Below are positions 48,611-57,343 of a stretch of DNA of 64,000 nucleotides, one piece after another (the stretch's first letter is position 1; each line of letters opens with the position of its first letter). The DNA comes from Rubinisphaera italica. Its GTDB lineage: Bacteria; Planctomycetota; Planctomycetia; Planctomycetales; Planctomycetaceae. Where the stretch lies: the NCBI RefSeq assembly GCF_007859715.1, contig NZ_SJPG01000001.1, positions 6,404,001 through 6,468,000 on the forward strand, in the 5' to 3' direction. Position numbers and translations under genes: made by a program. The notes under the pieces are model-generated. The model ran no database searches and had not been told where the DNA came from. It saw only the letters and a program-made list of their open reading frames with translations.

Positions 48611-50522
48611 TTTCCGCAGCCTCGCGAATTAGTTGATTGTGCCTTTGAATGTGTCGGCTTGCCGTGGCTTTCGAAACCTGTAAACCGGATGCGATTTGCC
48701 CTGTCGGATAGCCTTGTTGATGAAGTTCAATGATTCGATCGATTGTCGACCGCTTTGTGTACGCCTGAGGTTGACGTTCAAATGGTTGTTGGCCTGCTTC
48801 AGAAAAAACTGGGGCGAGATATGTCTCAACTCTTCGACTTGCCTCGAAAACGCGACCGAATAATCGGTTGCTATAGCTGTCCGTCAAGTCATCGCTCTGG
48901 ACTGGCTGTCCATGGCAGTCAAACACGCCCATTGTTTCGCCATCTGAATGAAGCTTAATGAGGTGCGACGCCGTCTTTCGCAGTTTGCCGAAAGAGAGAT
49001 TTCTGATCTCATTGCCATCCTGTTCGATGCGTTTGATTAGCTTCGCAAAGGCGTTGGGGATCAGCTGGTTTGTATTCCCGCTTTTAGTCGGCTGATCGAA
49101 AGGCTTTCCTTTCTCAGTGAGCAGCAGGCGAGCTTCGGGACCAAAATCGGGAAACTGTTTCCGCTTTTGTATCGCCCACTCAATCCCACGCACCGTCATT
49201 GGAAAAAGTAAGTGTTCTCCGTAAACGCCGCTTTTTCTTCGAATGCGTTTGATGAACGAATCGTTGTCAGTCGTCTGACAACCAATAATCTCGCATTCGC
49301 TTGGTGAGTGAGCCTGAAATAGGTGAACTTCGCCAACAAGCAGCGAAGCGATCTCAGCACGGCCAAACCCACAGTTCAAACCGAGAAGCAGGAACAGGCG
49401 ATCCATTGGTTGACCGTAACGCATCAGCAATTTGAGCTCATCCAGCGAAAACGTTTCCACTTGCCTGAGACTCTTCTTTGCATCATCACTGGGGAGTTTT
49501 TTGACTCGGGTATCCAACTCTCCAAAGTCCTCTGACTTTCTCCAGTCAAAGTCCCGCGACTTGTGTAGCCATTTCAAGAACCGCGTCAGCGTTCCCAGAT
49601 AGTTGCTGCATGATTTCGCCGTCATCGGATTATTGGTACCAAGCCTGCTTGGACGTCGACGCCAATAAGCAAAGAGTTCATCAATCGCTTCACCATCAAG
49701 TGTGACCAGCAGTCGGTTGACATGATGCTGCATTAACGTGGTGACTTGTCGAACCTGTGTGCGACCCCATGCAGAAATCTGATCTTCCTCAACCCGGTGA
49801 TATTCCTGTTCGAGGTAGTGTTGATAACTCTTGAATGCTTGATGGAGCGTGGCACCTGACGGTGGCGCATCCTTTGAGACATAGTTTGGGACCGCTGATT
49901 CAAACCGTCGAAGAGGCTCAATTGCATGCCCCCTTGCTGACTGTTTTGAATTCATTGCATGTGATGGAACGTCACTCGGTGAGAGCAGAGCATTCGGCAC
50001 AAGTTGAAAACCGCTATCGTCGAGTTGCTGTTGAATACTCACCCAACGACTGAGTTGCTCAATGTTCGGCTGAGAGAACGAATCGAGAGGCAGCCCAGGA
50101 TTCGATGGAACTGCTTCCCAATCTTCCAGGACACTCTTGCCAATTTCGTATGCCGCTCGGTCGTCTGCAACAAATTGTAGAAATGGATATTCGCTAGCCA
50201 GACGCTTCAACCGATGCGAGTAGTGGTGGAGCAACTCATTTGGCTGCTTGTTGATTCTGATCTGGTGCTGCCCTTCTGCAATCTGCTGGGCGATCGCCAA
50301 CAACTCAGCGGACCAGAGCGGTCTGTCTTCTTTGCTCGCTGATTCGACACAATCCCAGAATTCGCGAAGCCGAGACTCGCGTCTTTCAGCTTCGCTTCGA
50401 TTCTGTCCAAGGTTGAATTTGTGTTGAACGATTTTGCCGTTCTTGGACAGCTTCCAGCCGATCTGCCGGACGTAGTTTCCGCGGTGATCGGGTTTCCATT
50501 GTCGACGGGTTCTAGTAGGCAT
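48603..50522 (-). CDS. Large divergent tyrosine recombinase
   Basis: 639 residues from the ATG at 50522; the frame is open upstream to 50789 but that part overlaps a hairpin. An N-terminal arm (RRQWKPDHRGNYVRQIGWKL) and a core-binding region (about 230-350) precede a catalytic half with GFGRAEIASLLVGEV (Arg), LSFGKLRKTASHLI (box-II-like, lacking the usual His) and a late Tyr in VETYLAP. The C-terminus adds a helix-turn-helix (QIASGLQVSKATASRHIQR). It is likely the integrase of the 40-50 kb defence segment. Catalytic set is atypical, so activity is uncertain. Confidence 0.8.
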   Translation of the reverse strand: MPTRTRRQWKPDHRGNYVRQIGWKLSKNGKIVQHKFNLGQNRSEAERRESRLREFWDCVESASKEDRPLWSAELLAIAQQIAEGQHQIRINKQPNELLHHYSHRLKRLASEYPFLQFVADDRAAYEIGKSVLEDWEAVPSNPGLPLDSFSQPNIEQLSRWVSIQQQLDDSGFQLVPNALLSPSDVPSHAMNSKQSARGHAIEPLRRFESAVPNYVSKDAPPSGATLHQAFKSYQHYLEQEYHRVEEDQISAWGRTQVRQVTTLMQHHVNRLLVTLDGEAIDELFAYWRRRPSRLGTNNPMTAKSCSNYLGTLTRFLKWLHKSRDFDWRKSEDFGELDTRVKKLPSDDAKKSLRQVETFSLDELKLLMRYGQPMDRLFLLLGLNCGFGRAEIASLLVGEVHLFQAHSPSECEIIGCQTTDNDSFIKRIRRKSGVYGEHLLFPMTVRGIEWAIQKRKQFPDFGPEARLLLTEKGKPFDQPTKSGNTNQLIPNAFAKLIKRIEQDGNEIRNLSFGKLRKTASHLIKLHSDGETMGVFDCHGQPVQSDDLTDSYSNRLFGRVFEASRRVETYLAPVFSEAGQQPFERQPQAYTKRSTIDRIIELHQQGYPTGQIASGLQVSKATASRHIQRHNQLIREAAENG

Positions 50523-50943
50523 TGCACACCAATTCTGAGCTCTTATCGGAACATAATGACCAGAAAAGAGCCCCTTATCGGAACAATTATCGGAAAACAG
50601 CGGCATCGGGGCCGTGGAAAAGGCTGGCATTGCCATGCCAGGATCGCCGCAACACCAATAAAAATAGCCACTTGCTTCAAAAAAGCAAGTGGCTATTGAG
50701 TGGAGGCGGGGGGTGTCAAGGTAGCTTCGCGTTGCAGTGTCGCTAAACCGCTGCACCCACTTGAGATAGGGCAAAAACTCCGTGGCCATGTCGTCACGAT
50801 TTCAAGCCAAAACAGACATTTTCGCTGCCCAAAACAGACAAATCTGTGTCTCAGAATGCGGGTTCAAGGCGACCTGCCTCCACTAAAGCGCTGCTCTGAC
50901 ACCCGCAACTCTTGGATTGTCACGTTCCATCCGGGAGTTGCTC
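50523..50943. other. Stretch without a convincing gene; holds a hairpin and repeat motif
   Basis: Contains the 15-base-pair hairpin at 50663-50697, minus-strand CCCCCCGCCTCCACT just upstream of it (which resembles the 3' end of a tRNA or tmRNA), and the first copy of the TGACACCCGC motif at 50897. The minus-strand frame from 50789 is open but has no ribosome-binding site and is low-quality protein. Confidence 0.5.
50663..50697 (-). terminator. Perfect 15-bp hairpin, terminator-like
   Basis: AATAGCCACTTGCTT pairs with AAGCAAGTGGCTATT across a 5-base loop. On the minus strand it is followed by TTTATTGG, making a TATTTTTATT tract. It could terminate a minus-strand RNA coming from 50.7-50.8 kb or insulate the recombinase gene. 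Confidence 0.6.
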
Positions 50944-51315
50944 ATGCGTCGATTCGTTTACGGTCCTACCTATTGCCAGAGCTGCGGTGCTGATGTCGGC
51001 TTGAATGCCGTATTCTGTCCAAACTGCGGGAACCATCAGCCGGGCAAGTGGGACTTGGACGGGATCAAGAGTGCGGGTCTCCTGATTCTCCTCGTGGTAG
51101 TCGGAATTATCCCGCTGTTCCCTGTCGTGGTAGCCGTCGCGTTGGTGTTCATGGCGATTCGCCTTGCGAACAAGGTCTTTGGTTCAAACCAACCAGTGTC
51201 CCAGAACAGATCGCTCGCGTGTCCTTGCGGGATTCAGGTCGAAGAACCAATTGAAGGGGCATTCAAAACCACGGGTGTCATCTGCCCGAACTGCGGGACG
51301 GTTCTCACTGGGTGA
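50944..51315 (+). CDS. Membrane protein with two zinc ribbons
   Basis: 123 residues from the ATG at 50944. N-terminal ribbon CQSCGADVGLNAVFCPNCGN, then one or two membrane spans (GLLILLVVVGIIPLFPVVVA), and a C-terminal ribbon-like CPCGIQVEEP...CPNCGTVL. Only plus-strand gene of the module's left part, and it too has the leader motif 37 bases upstream of its ATG. Function unknown. Confidence 0.75.
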   Translation: MRRFVYGPTYCQSCGADVGLNAVFCPNCGNHQPGKWDLDGIKSAGLLILLVVVGIIPLFPVVVAVALVFMAIRLANKVFGSNQPVSQNRSLACPCGIQVEEPIEGAFKTTGVICPNCGTVLTG

Positions 51316-51472
51316 GATTTTTGTCTAAGGGGCAACAAACAAGGAACCATGAGCTTGGTCCAGAATCAGCCAGCCCCCGGTCTCAAGTTTACGAACATTT
51401 AGTCGCTTAATTCGCCTAAACAATCTTTGCAACAGAAGCTCCCAAGTACCGCCGTCGCCACGACAACGTCTC

Positions 51473-52213
51473 TCAAAGCTCGATGTCCTTCATGCTCTCG
51501 TGATACTTTTCTTCGAGCTCTCCATCGAGGGCGATGTGCTGGTAAATGGCCAGCGTCTCCCTTTGAGCGTGGCCGGTAATCAACTGCAATTCGGCATCGG
51601 CCATGCCCGAGTGGCGGGTCAACCATGTGATCGCCTGATGACGGAACGTGTGCGGCGTGGCCTTTACGCCGACATCCTCTGCGTATTTCTGGACGATCTG
51701 CTGAATTCGTCGAGTCGAATACTTCGTTGCTCGCCGTGTCTGAAACAGCCATCTGTTCTGCGGGTGATTAGCAATGTGCGTGCGGAGTGCAGTTGCAAAC
51801 GTCCGCCCAAACAAAACGTATCGGTCCTTGCGTCCCTTGCCCTGCTCAATCCGTATCTTGCACTGTTCCAGATCAACGTCGCCGACCTTCATGTTGCAGA
51901 GTTCGCTGACTCGCACGGCAGTGAAGAACAGGAGCCTCAGCATCAACGAGTGCTGCGCATCATCGGCACGGTCTACCGCCTGATAAAACCGACGAAACTC
52001 CACCGATGTGAGAACGCGGGGAAGTTTGCGGCTCTTCTTCTTCGGACTCAGTTCACATTGCTCACGGACTCGACGGCTGACATATCGCCAGTCTTCGTAG
52101 TCGATGCCAGCCTTCCTGACGATTCGAGCGATCTGCGAGATCACTTTCGATTTCGCACTTTCATTTTGTGATACGCAATCAGACTGTTTCAGCTCTCGTT
52201 TTGGATCGTTCAT
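51473..52213 (-). CDS. Tyrosine recombinase/integrase (XerC/D-like)
   Basis: 246 residues from the ATG at 52213. Complete catalytic set: Arg101 (TAVRVSEL), His188 and Arg191 (HTFRHQ), His215 (GHAQRE) and Tyr224 (LAIYQH). The N-terminal core-binding domain is short. It is probably the integrase of the 51-57 kb module, lying at its left end. An ATG at 52345 gives a poorer N-terminus that overlaps a leader-motif variant. Confidence 0.92.
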   Translation of the reverse strand: MNDPKRELKQSDCVSQNESAKSKVISQIARIVRKAGIDYEDWRYVSRRVREQCELSPKKKSRKLPRVLTSVEFRRFYQAVDRADDAQHSLMLRLLFFTAVRVSELCNMKVGDVDLEQCKIRIEQGKGRKDRYVLFGRTFATALRTHIANHPQNRWLFQTRRATKYSTRRIQQIVQKYAEDVGVKATPHTFRHQAITWLTRHSGMADAELQLITGHAQRETLAIYQHIALDGELEEKYHESMKDIEL

Positions 52214-52406
52214 GGTCGATTTGCCGTCCTGAATTTCGTGAACCACAGAAAATGTGAAATAGCTGCCGCAGTTTTTGATTTCGGTCCCGTCGAAAATGGC
52301 GAAATCATGCTCGCGATGATGTGATTGCGGGTGCCATGTGGGCAAATCCGGCGCTCGTTCAAAAGAGGCGTCGTCCCTGACGCCTCAACATCTGGCCGCC
52401 ACGCGA

Positions 52407-52652
52407 TCATTCCGGTTGGAAGGAGAAATAGAAGCGCGGAGAACCTTGGAACATCAGCGATCCCTGCTGACCATCTGACTTCCGGCGAGCAATCACATAA
52501 GGGGCCAAGAAGCCTACAACTTCGAAGTCCTCCTGTAGTTCGCTGGTGTTCCAGACTTTGCCGTGCTTGCATTCCAATGCCTCCCGGCCAGTTGGGTCGG
52601 AATTGATTTCAACGACTTGCTGGCGGCGGATTGCTTCTGTCGGGTCAGTCAT
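52407..52652 (-). CDS. Small hypothetical protein (81 aa)
   Basis: ATG at 52652 with CCGGAGGA upstream and the leader motif 38 bases away. Contains ALECKHGKVW and FLAPYVIARRKSDGQQGSLM; looks like a small compact beta-rich domain. No named family. Mobile-element accessory gene by context. Confidence 0.75.
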   Translation of the reverse strand: MTDPTEAIRRQQVVEINSDPTGREALECKHGKVWNTSELQEDFEVVGFLAPYVIARRKSDGQQGSLMFQGSPRFYFSFQPE

Positions 52653-52762
52653 GAATGTCCTCCGGTTAAAGATGTCGATGCGTCCTACTGGCGGGTGTCA
52701 CAATCGAGGTGATTTGAGAGCGTGTCTGGCAGATTCCTGCCTGCTCCTCCACAAATGAGAAC

Positions 52763-52789
52763 GGCCAGTGAGTTTGCTGCTCACTGGCC
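52763..52789 (-). terminator. Hairpin, probable terminator
   Basis: GGCCAGTGAG pairs with CTCACTGGCC (7-base loop); minus-strand tail GTTCTCATTTG is only moderately T-rich. It lies 28 bases after the 57-residue gene. Confidence 0.5.
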
Positions 52790-52817
52790 TTGCGATGGTT
52801 ATTGAAGCTGTTGTTGC

Positions 52818-52991
52818 TTACGCGCCGAACGCAGCTTCAATCAGTTCGAGCGCCTCAACCGTGGGTTCGTCATTTGGATCGAATGCAAGATCGTCAAACA
52901 GATCACATTCGTCGCCGGTGAGCTGGTCGAGAATGGGGCCGTAGCCGCCGTTGATTTGGTCTTCGATAAAGAGGTCGAGGTCGTGATTCAT
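52818..52991 (-). CDS. Small acidic protein (57 aa)
   Basis: ATG at 52991 with GGAGACGACC just upstream and the leader motif (TAACACCCGC) 43 bases away. Sequence begins MNHDLDLFIEDQINGGYGPI and is strongly acidic (DECDLFDDLAFDPNDE). Followed by a hairpin terminator. The leader resembles that of the ArdC-type gene. Function unknown. Confidence 0.7.
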   Translation of the reverse strand: MNHDLDLFIEDQINGGYGPILDQLTGDECDLFDDLAFDPNDEPTVEALELIEAAFGA

Positions 52992-53041
52992 TGGTCGTCT
53001 CCAGTAATCGAGTGAGTGATTGACTGGGGACTCAGCGGGTG

Positions 53042-53116
53042 TTAGTCAGGATCAGCCACTTTCTGTACGGAGCCAATGATGACTTCCCACAGAGCTTCGA
53101 TCAGGGATTTCGGCAT
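53042..53116 (-). CDS. Possible 24-residue peptide
   Basis: MPKSLIEALWEVIIGSVQKV, then ADPD and TAA; AGGAAGGG lies 5 bases before the ATG. The TAA is the first triplet of the next TAACACCCGC motif, so this frame fits the gene-motif-gene pattern of the module. Too short to be certain. Confidence 0.4.
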   Translation of the reverse strand: MPKSLIEALWEVIIGSVQKVADPD

Positions 53117-53172
53117 GGCTACCCTTCCTCTTCGTAAAAGCCGCCATCAGGTTTGGGCGGGTTCAACTGTTC

Positions 53173-53364
53173 TTAGGGGTTCCCACTGAACATCATGGCA
53201 ACCGGAACGAAGGCGAATCCGTTGCTGTCCCGATTTACGGCGACGACCACGGCCACGGGCTGGCCCGTTGCTTTTAGCTGGCACTCAAGTAGGGCAACGT
53301 CGCCATTGTCGAATGCCCTTCGAAGCATCTCGAAGTTTGGCTTGTGTTGTTGAACGACGGTCAT
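53173..53364 (-). CDS. Small DUF6117-like protein (63 aa)
   Basis: Reads NFEMLRRAFDNGDVALLECQ, then PVAVVVAVNRDSNGFAFVPV, the pattern I associate with DUF6117, a small protein common on integrative elements. ATG at 53364 with GGAGAA upstream and the leader motif 27 bases away. Function unknown. Confidence 0.7.
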   Translation of the reverse strand: MTVVQQHKPNFEMLRRAFDNGDVALLECQLKATGQPVAVVVAVNRDSNGFAFVPVAMMFSGNP

Positions 53365-53412
53365 TTGGGTTCTCCGTTCGGTACGTGGCGGGCGGGTGTC
53401 GCAATGCGCAAC

Positions 53413-53715
53413 TCAGTATTCATGGCTCAAAAGCAACGTCGTCGCAGAACGTTTGCCGTTGTCGTCGGTGGCCTCTGTGATGATCCAGAGCTTGTCTTCG
53501 CCGAGTTCGTAACTCGATAAGATGCGGCTGCCGTCTTTAATTGCCGTATCGTTCAATTCGGCATCTTCCGAGCACAGATCGCCCCAATCGCCAGCCTGAT
53601 GCCTCGCAAGAAACTCCAGCGGTGTCCGTTGGGCGCGTTCGAGGGCACTCAATGCGCCGGGAGTGGCGACCGTCGCGCCCAACGAAAACGTCGGCTTGTC
53701 ATTTGGAATAGTCAT
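53413..53715 (-). CDS. GDWGD-family small protein (100 aa), paralogue of 32270-32548
   Basis: ATG at 53715, leader motif 41 bases upstream. Core HQAGDWGDLCSEDAELND, then KLWIITEATDD...SATTLLLSHEY. It aligns along its length with the gene at 32270-32548. Both genes lie in mobile modules, suggesting a shared accessory gene pool. Biochemical role not known. Confidence 0.8.
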   Translation of the reverse strand: MTIPNDKPTFSLGATVATPGALSALERAQRTPLEFLARHQAGDWGDLCSEDAELNDTAIKDGSRILSSYELGEDKLWIITEATDDNGKRSATTLLLSHEY

Positions 53716-53763
53716 CGTGTCGTCTCTGTTGGTGAAAGGTGGCGTCTGGATACACGGCGGGTG

Positions 53764-54180
53764 TCAGTAGACCGCAAGCACGGCAGCGCGAATGCGATTC
53801 CAGTCTTCTTCACCTAACGACTCACGGGTCGTTTCCGGCAACGGCGTCACGTAAGCAGACTGGATTGCTTCGGGATCATCGTTCGTGAAACTGATCGCGG
53901 GAGCCCATCCAATGCCACATCCGGGAGCACCAAGCGAACCCATTGTCTCAACATCTTCGGCATACAACCCGGTGTATTCGAGAAAGGCATCAAACTGTTC
54001 TCGATTCAGGATGCCGCACCACTTCCGATGGTGCCCGTTTTCCCACTCACCTTCGAGGTATCCGTAGTCGTACTGATCGTCGTCTTCTGTTTCATCGAAA
54101 AGATCGAGAACGGGCGGAGCAAAGTCAGCAATGTCGGTTCCAGAAGGGCAGTCAACGGAATAGATAATTGAAAACAACAT
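53764..54180 (-). CDS. Hypothetical acidic protein (138 aa)
   Basis: ATG at 54180 after AAGGAGATGCTCTG. Very acidic with aromatic residues (DETEDDDQYDYGYLEGEW). Contains LNREQFDAFLEYTGL and PGCGIGWAPAISFTNDD. Its TGA is the first part of a TGACACCCGC copy. Cytosolic; no family recognised. Mobile-module gene by context. Confidence 0.75.
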   Translation of the reverse strand: MLFSIIYSVDCPSGTDIADFAPPVLDLFDETEDDDQYDYGYLEGEWENGHHRKWCGILNREQFDAFLEYTGLYAEDVETMGSLGAPGCGIGWAPAISFTNDDPEAIQSAYVTPLPETTRESLGEEDWNRIRAAVLAVY

Positions 54181-54266
54181 CAGAGCATCTCCTTGTTGGT
54201 GGTCCAGCTTTTGGGAATGCTCTGGCTGCGGGTGTGCTATAAACGTGAAGCAATGGAGGACACAGG

Positions 54267-54812
54267 ATGGGTCGGTCAGACTATCTCACGGCGGCGACAC
54301 TGAATGATGGGTCATGTGACGACGACTTCGCTGATGCCGTCTCCGGTCAAAACGCCGGAAGAGTTCGGTCAGCGTTGCGAAGTCGTTACACGCGAGGCAT
54401 GTTCAACGGGGCTGTAGGGGCACAATCGAGCTCTCGACACGATGAGATGTTCTCGCTCTTGGCGGAAGCGTTTGAATCAGTTCATCACGTTGGCGATTGG
54501 ACGCCCCATGAGACGGGTGAGGCGAACCTCCGCCTTTCTCTCGAACTCATTCAGATGGAATTGATCGAAGCAGTTGCGCTGTGTCGATGCGAGGATGCAG
54601 TCGTCCTCGTCAGAAGCGTGCTTGAGACAGCAAACGACGGCCTTCATTTCAGTGCGTTGCGCGGCATTGCGGCAAGCGGTTTTTCTGAACATCGATCAAC
54701 GGTCGAGAGTTATCTGCTTGCGTTGCCAACGAAGCGGCTTCCTGATGAGAGCCTGCCATCCCTGAAGCAGTCGGCAATGCAGGCACTTGCCGACTGCAAC
54801 CATTCAGCATGA
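54267..54812 (+). CDS. Hypothetical helical protein (181 aa)
   Basis: The only plus-strand gene in the right part of the module, divergent from the acidic protein gene. Short HEAT-like helices (VLVRSVLETANDGLHFSALR, GIAASGFSEH). It starts at the ATG at 54267 with ACAGGATG overlap and weak ribosome-binding site (GGAGGACACAGG). No family. Convergent with the AAA gene, 2 bases apart. Confidence 0.6.
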   Translation: MGRSDYLTAATLNDGSCDDDFADAVSGQNAGRVRSALRSRYTRGMFNGAVGAQSSSRHDEMFSLLAEAFESVHHVGDWTPHETGEANLRLSLELIQMELIEAVALCRCEDAVVLVRSVLETANDGLHFSALRGIAASGFSEHRSTVESYLLALPTKRLPDESLPSLKQSAMQALADCNHSA

Positions 54813-54814
54813 AC

Positions 54815-55708
54815 TCATACCGTTTCACGCAGTCTCTTAAGCACCCTATAGAATGACGCTTGAGACTTACCTGACTTGTCTTTGTAGTAATCACACTGTT
54901 CTGTCGTTGAGTCGGGATGTCGTCGGATCGCTTCACGAACCACACGTTCATCTCGTTCGCGATTTGAAATTCGCTTTGTCGATGTCGTTGGGGTTCCCAG
55001 ATTGTGCAACTGAGCGAGGAGGATGGGTCTCCAGTCAGTGCCCTGCTCGTTGGCATATTTGTAGATGCGCACTGCGGGTGCGAGCAGCCGCATCGAGAGC
55101 TGCCGGTCTCCTGCCTGTTCTTCAATGAAATCGATCACCTGCTCGCATTGATCGACATTACACCCCGGCCACCCGTTTGCGGACATGACCCGAAAGTGCT
55201 CCAGCACTTCCGAATTCGTTACGTCCATTCGATACGTCAAGCACCGACTGGTCATCGCATCGAAAATCGGGCACTTCTTTGGAACTTGATTCGCTGAAAA
55301 CATGAACCGAGCCACAGTAGTTAACCGTGGAGGAAGCCCCTCCGGCAGTTGTGAGCTACTCCAAGTCACAACTCGCTCTGGCTGCCCGTAGAGACAGCTT
55401 CTAAGCAGGCCAAGAGCAGGCTTGTTCTGATAGAGGGCATCAGCATCGTCAAAGAGCAGAATGCTCTCAGAGTTACGGTACTCATGAATGATGCCGTAGA
55501 GTGCCAGTGGCGTCACATGTGAATTGAACACGACAAGGTCTTGGCCCTCTTCCTCGCAGATGGTTGTCATGGTGCGGGTTTTGCCCCCACCACCAAATCC
55601 CGAGACGAAGAGAGCATGATATTGCTTGCGGCAAATCATTCGCACCATGTCAGCGAGAGTCTGTTGCTTGCGTTCAAGTCGAGTAAGCGGTCGTTCGCTA
55701 TTGTTCAT
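54815..55708 (-). CDS. AAA-type ATPase of the mobile module
   Basis: 297 residues. Walker A GFGGGGKT at 37-44, Walker B ILLFDDAD at 83-90, sensor-like TWSSSQLP and FMFSANQVP. A C-terminal helical part has SQASFYRVLKRLRE, probably a helix-turn-helix. It resembles ATPases of phages and plasmids that act in replication or gene-expression control, but the exact role is unclear. GAGG 9 bases before ATG; leader motif 40 bases away. Confidence 0.75.
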   Translation of the reverse strand: MNNSERPLTRLERKQQTLADMVRMICRKQYHALFVSGFGGGGKTRTMTTICEEEGQDLVVFNSHVTPLALYGIIHEYRNSESILLFDDADALYQNKPALGLLRSCLYGQPERVVTWSSSQLPEGLPPRLTTVARFMFSANQVPKKCPIFDAMTSRCLTYRMDVTNSEVLEHFRVMSANGWPGCNVDQCEQVIDFIEEQAGDRQLSMRLLAPAVRIYKYANEQGTDWRPILLAQLHNLGTPTTSTKRISNRERDERVVREAIRRHPDSTTEQCDYYKDKSGKSQASFYRVLKRLRETV

Positions 55709-55742
55709 CGTCAGCTCCTCGGGGAGATTGCGTTTCGTTCAA

Positions 55743-56063
55743 TTAGCTGCGGGTGTCACTGTCGAGCCGGACGATGTGGAAGCCTTCCCGGTCAATCCAT
55801 ACGCCGTGCCCACCGACCTCGCAGGTCTGGTGTTCTTCGATTAACCGATAGGCAGCGTCTACAAGTTCTTCGTGAGAGAGTCTGCCGAGACGCACGTGTG
55901 CCGCGCACAACGCCGCGTTTGCGTGAACGGGACCGGCCAATGGATACACCATTTCGTAACGGTCGTCCGAAATCGCGTTGATGAGATCGGAGTCTTCCCA
56001 TTGGTTCAGTTGTTGGCGAACACGATCCCAGCCTGATACCGACATGCTGATCGACCACGGCAT
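55743..56063 (-). CDS. Hypothetical protein (106 aa)
   Basis: Begins MPWSISMSVSGWDRVRQQLN with helices and a compact His-containing C-terminus (EEHQTCEVGGHGVWIDREG). The last codons, encoding SDTRS, themselves contain a GACACCCGC copy that serves the next gene. An upstream GGCACCCGC variant lies 150 bases away. Family unknown. Confidence 0.6.
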   Translation of the reverse strand: MPWSISMSVSGWDRVRQQLNQWEDSDLINAISDDRYEMVYPLAGPVHANAALCAAHVRLGRLSHEELVDAAYRLIEEHQTCEVGGHGVWIDREGFHIVRLDSDTRS

Positions 56064-56398
56064 TAGCTGTCTCCGTTTAGCGTTAGCCCAGACCGGGCGA
56101 ATGAGCGTTGAATTCTCCCAAAAGAGCCGCCTCGACCCCGTTTGGCTGCCGGGCGGTCTCAGCTCGTTTGCGTCGAGACCGCCAGCACGTCACGTTGTCG
56201 AGGCGGCGATATTGCGGGTGCCAATGTGGCCCCGAGTAGATCGCTGCGGTGATTGAGCGAGGACTTTGAGACTTGGCAGTTCCGCTGACGGAGACGACAT
56301 CGCTGACCGGTCAACGGTCGTCGTTCAGCGAGGGCTTTGCGTCAAAGTCAGAGTCGTCATCCAATCACCAGCAGGCGATTCCTACTCAGGTGTCCCGA
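56064..56398. other. Stretch without a convincing gene
   Basis: Contains an inverted repeat (GGCGGTCTC at 56152-56160 with GAGACCGCC at 56175-56183) and a GGCACCCGC variant at 56214. Short minus-strand frames exist but lack ribosome-binding sites. Confidence 0.5.
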
Positions 56399-57343
56399 TC
56401 AGGACATTGCAATTGCGGGTGTGGCTTCTGCTCCCTCAGCCTCGGCACTGCTGAGCTCTTGGCTGAAGCTGAGAACAAAGTCAGCGGCTCTTGATGCCGC
56501 GCTGCTGGCACGAAAAATGAAACCTGCATCGCCCTTCATTCTTGCAAGCCAGCCTTTCAGGTAGGCACTGTGATTGTCGAGGGTCTCGGTGATAGGAATG
56601 CCGAGTTCACTGGCAAGGAAGCAGGCACCGATTTCGGCAACAAGCTCTTCCTCTGCGTAACTGTGCTCACTGGAAGCCTTCCAGTTCAGTCGGCGTTCAT
56701 TGAGCGACCAGTGGACAAACTCGTGGCTCAAGCTCTCGTAATACTCCGCATTGAAGCGTTCCCGATTCGGCATCTGGATGTAGTCGAGCGACGGATTGTA
56801 GAAGCACTCATTTCCGCCATGGCGAACGTCGGCGTTCGTAGCGGCGAAAACTGCCTCAGCATGTTCGAGCTTTTCAAACTCTGTGCGGGTGTCTGCGGAG
56901 TATCCAGCACGAAGGTGATTGAGATGTGCGCCTTCAACTTGGTCTACGCAAAATATCGTGTATTGCTTGAGAACGAAAAACTTGTCTTCCACTTCCTGAC
57001 CGTGCTTGTCGGTTTTGGTCTTCGTGATTCGAGACGCAAACACAACCTTGGTGCCCCATTGTCCGGGCTTCACGTGGTCCGGTCGTTTCATTACACGACC
57101 GTTCATTTTGCTCCATTGATTGAACGTTGCCCAATGCTTCGATTGGAACCCGTGCCTCATCGATGCAATCATGCAGAGAATCGGATTCACGCCCGAGTAT
57201 GACTTGCGACTGACGACGTTCACTGGCCAACCCGAATTGGGACAGCTTCGCCACGTCTTTCGCCACGGTGGCAGATTGCCGGACTCGATAGATGCAACAA
57301 TTTGATTCGTGATGTCTTGGCGGATTTGAGCGTTGCTGGGCAT
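56399..57343 (-). CDS. ArdC-type anti-restriction protein with zincin domain
   Basis: 314 residues. N-terminal ArdC single-stranded-DNA-binding domain (WRKTWRSCPNSGWPVNVVSR, YSGVNPILC; about 5-130) and a C-terminal zincin-like metallopeptidase with HEFVH at 207-211 and EELVAEIGACFL downstream. Such proteins protect incoming DNA from host restriction during transfer. GGAGACGACC just before the ATG, leader motif 35 bases away. Full length. It indicates that this module is conjugative- or plasmid-derived. Confidence 0.9.
   Translation of the reverse strand: MPSNAQIRQDITNQIVASIESGNLPPWRKTWRSCPNSGWPVNVVSRKSYSGVNPILCMIASMRHGFQSKHWATFNQWSKMNGRVMKRPDHVKPGQWGTKVVFASRITKTKTDKHGQEVEDKFFVLKQYTIFCVDQVEGAHLNHLRAGYSADTRTEFEKLEHAEAVFAATNADVRHGGNECFYNPSLDYIQMPNRERFNAEYYESLSHEFVHWSLNERRLNWKASSEHSYAEEELVAEIGACFLASELGIPITETLDNHSAYLKGWLARMKGDAGFIFRASSAASRAADFVLSFSQELSSAEAEGAEATPAIAMS

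Noticed and set aside
50523..50789. N-terminal extension of the large tyrosine recombinase
   Set aside because: No ribosome-binding site and it runs through the hairpin at 50663-50697; the ATG at 50522 begins a sensible recombinase arm.
56887..56895. GACACCCGC inside the ArdC gene
   Set aside because: Encodes Asp-Thr-Arg within the protein and has no gene start 27-47 bases downstream, so not counted as a leader copy.
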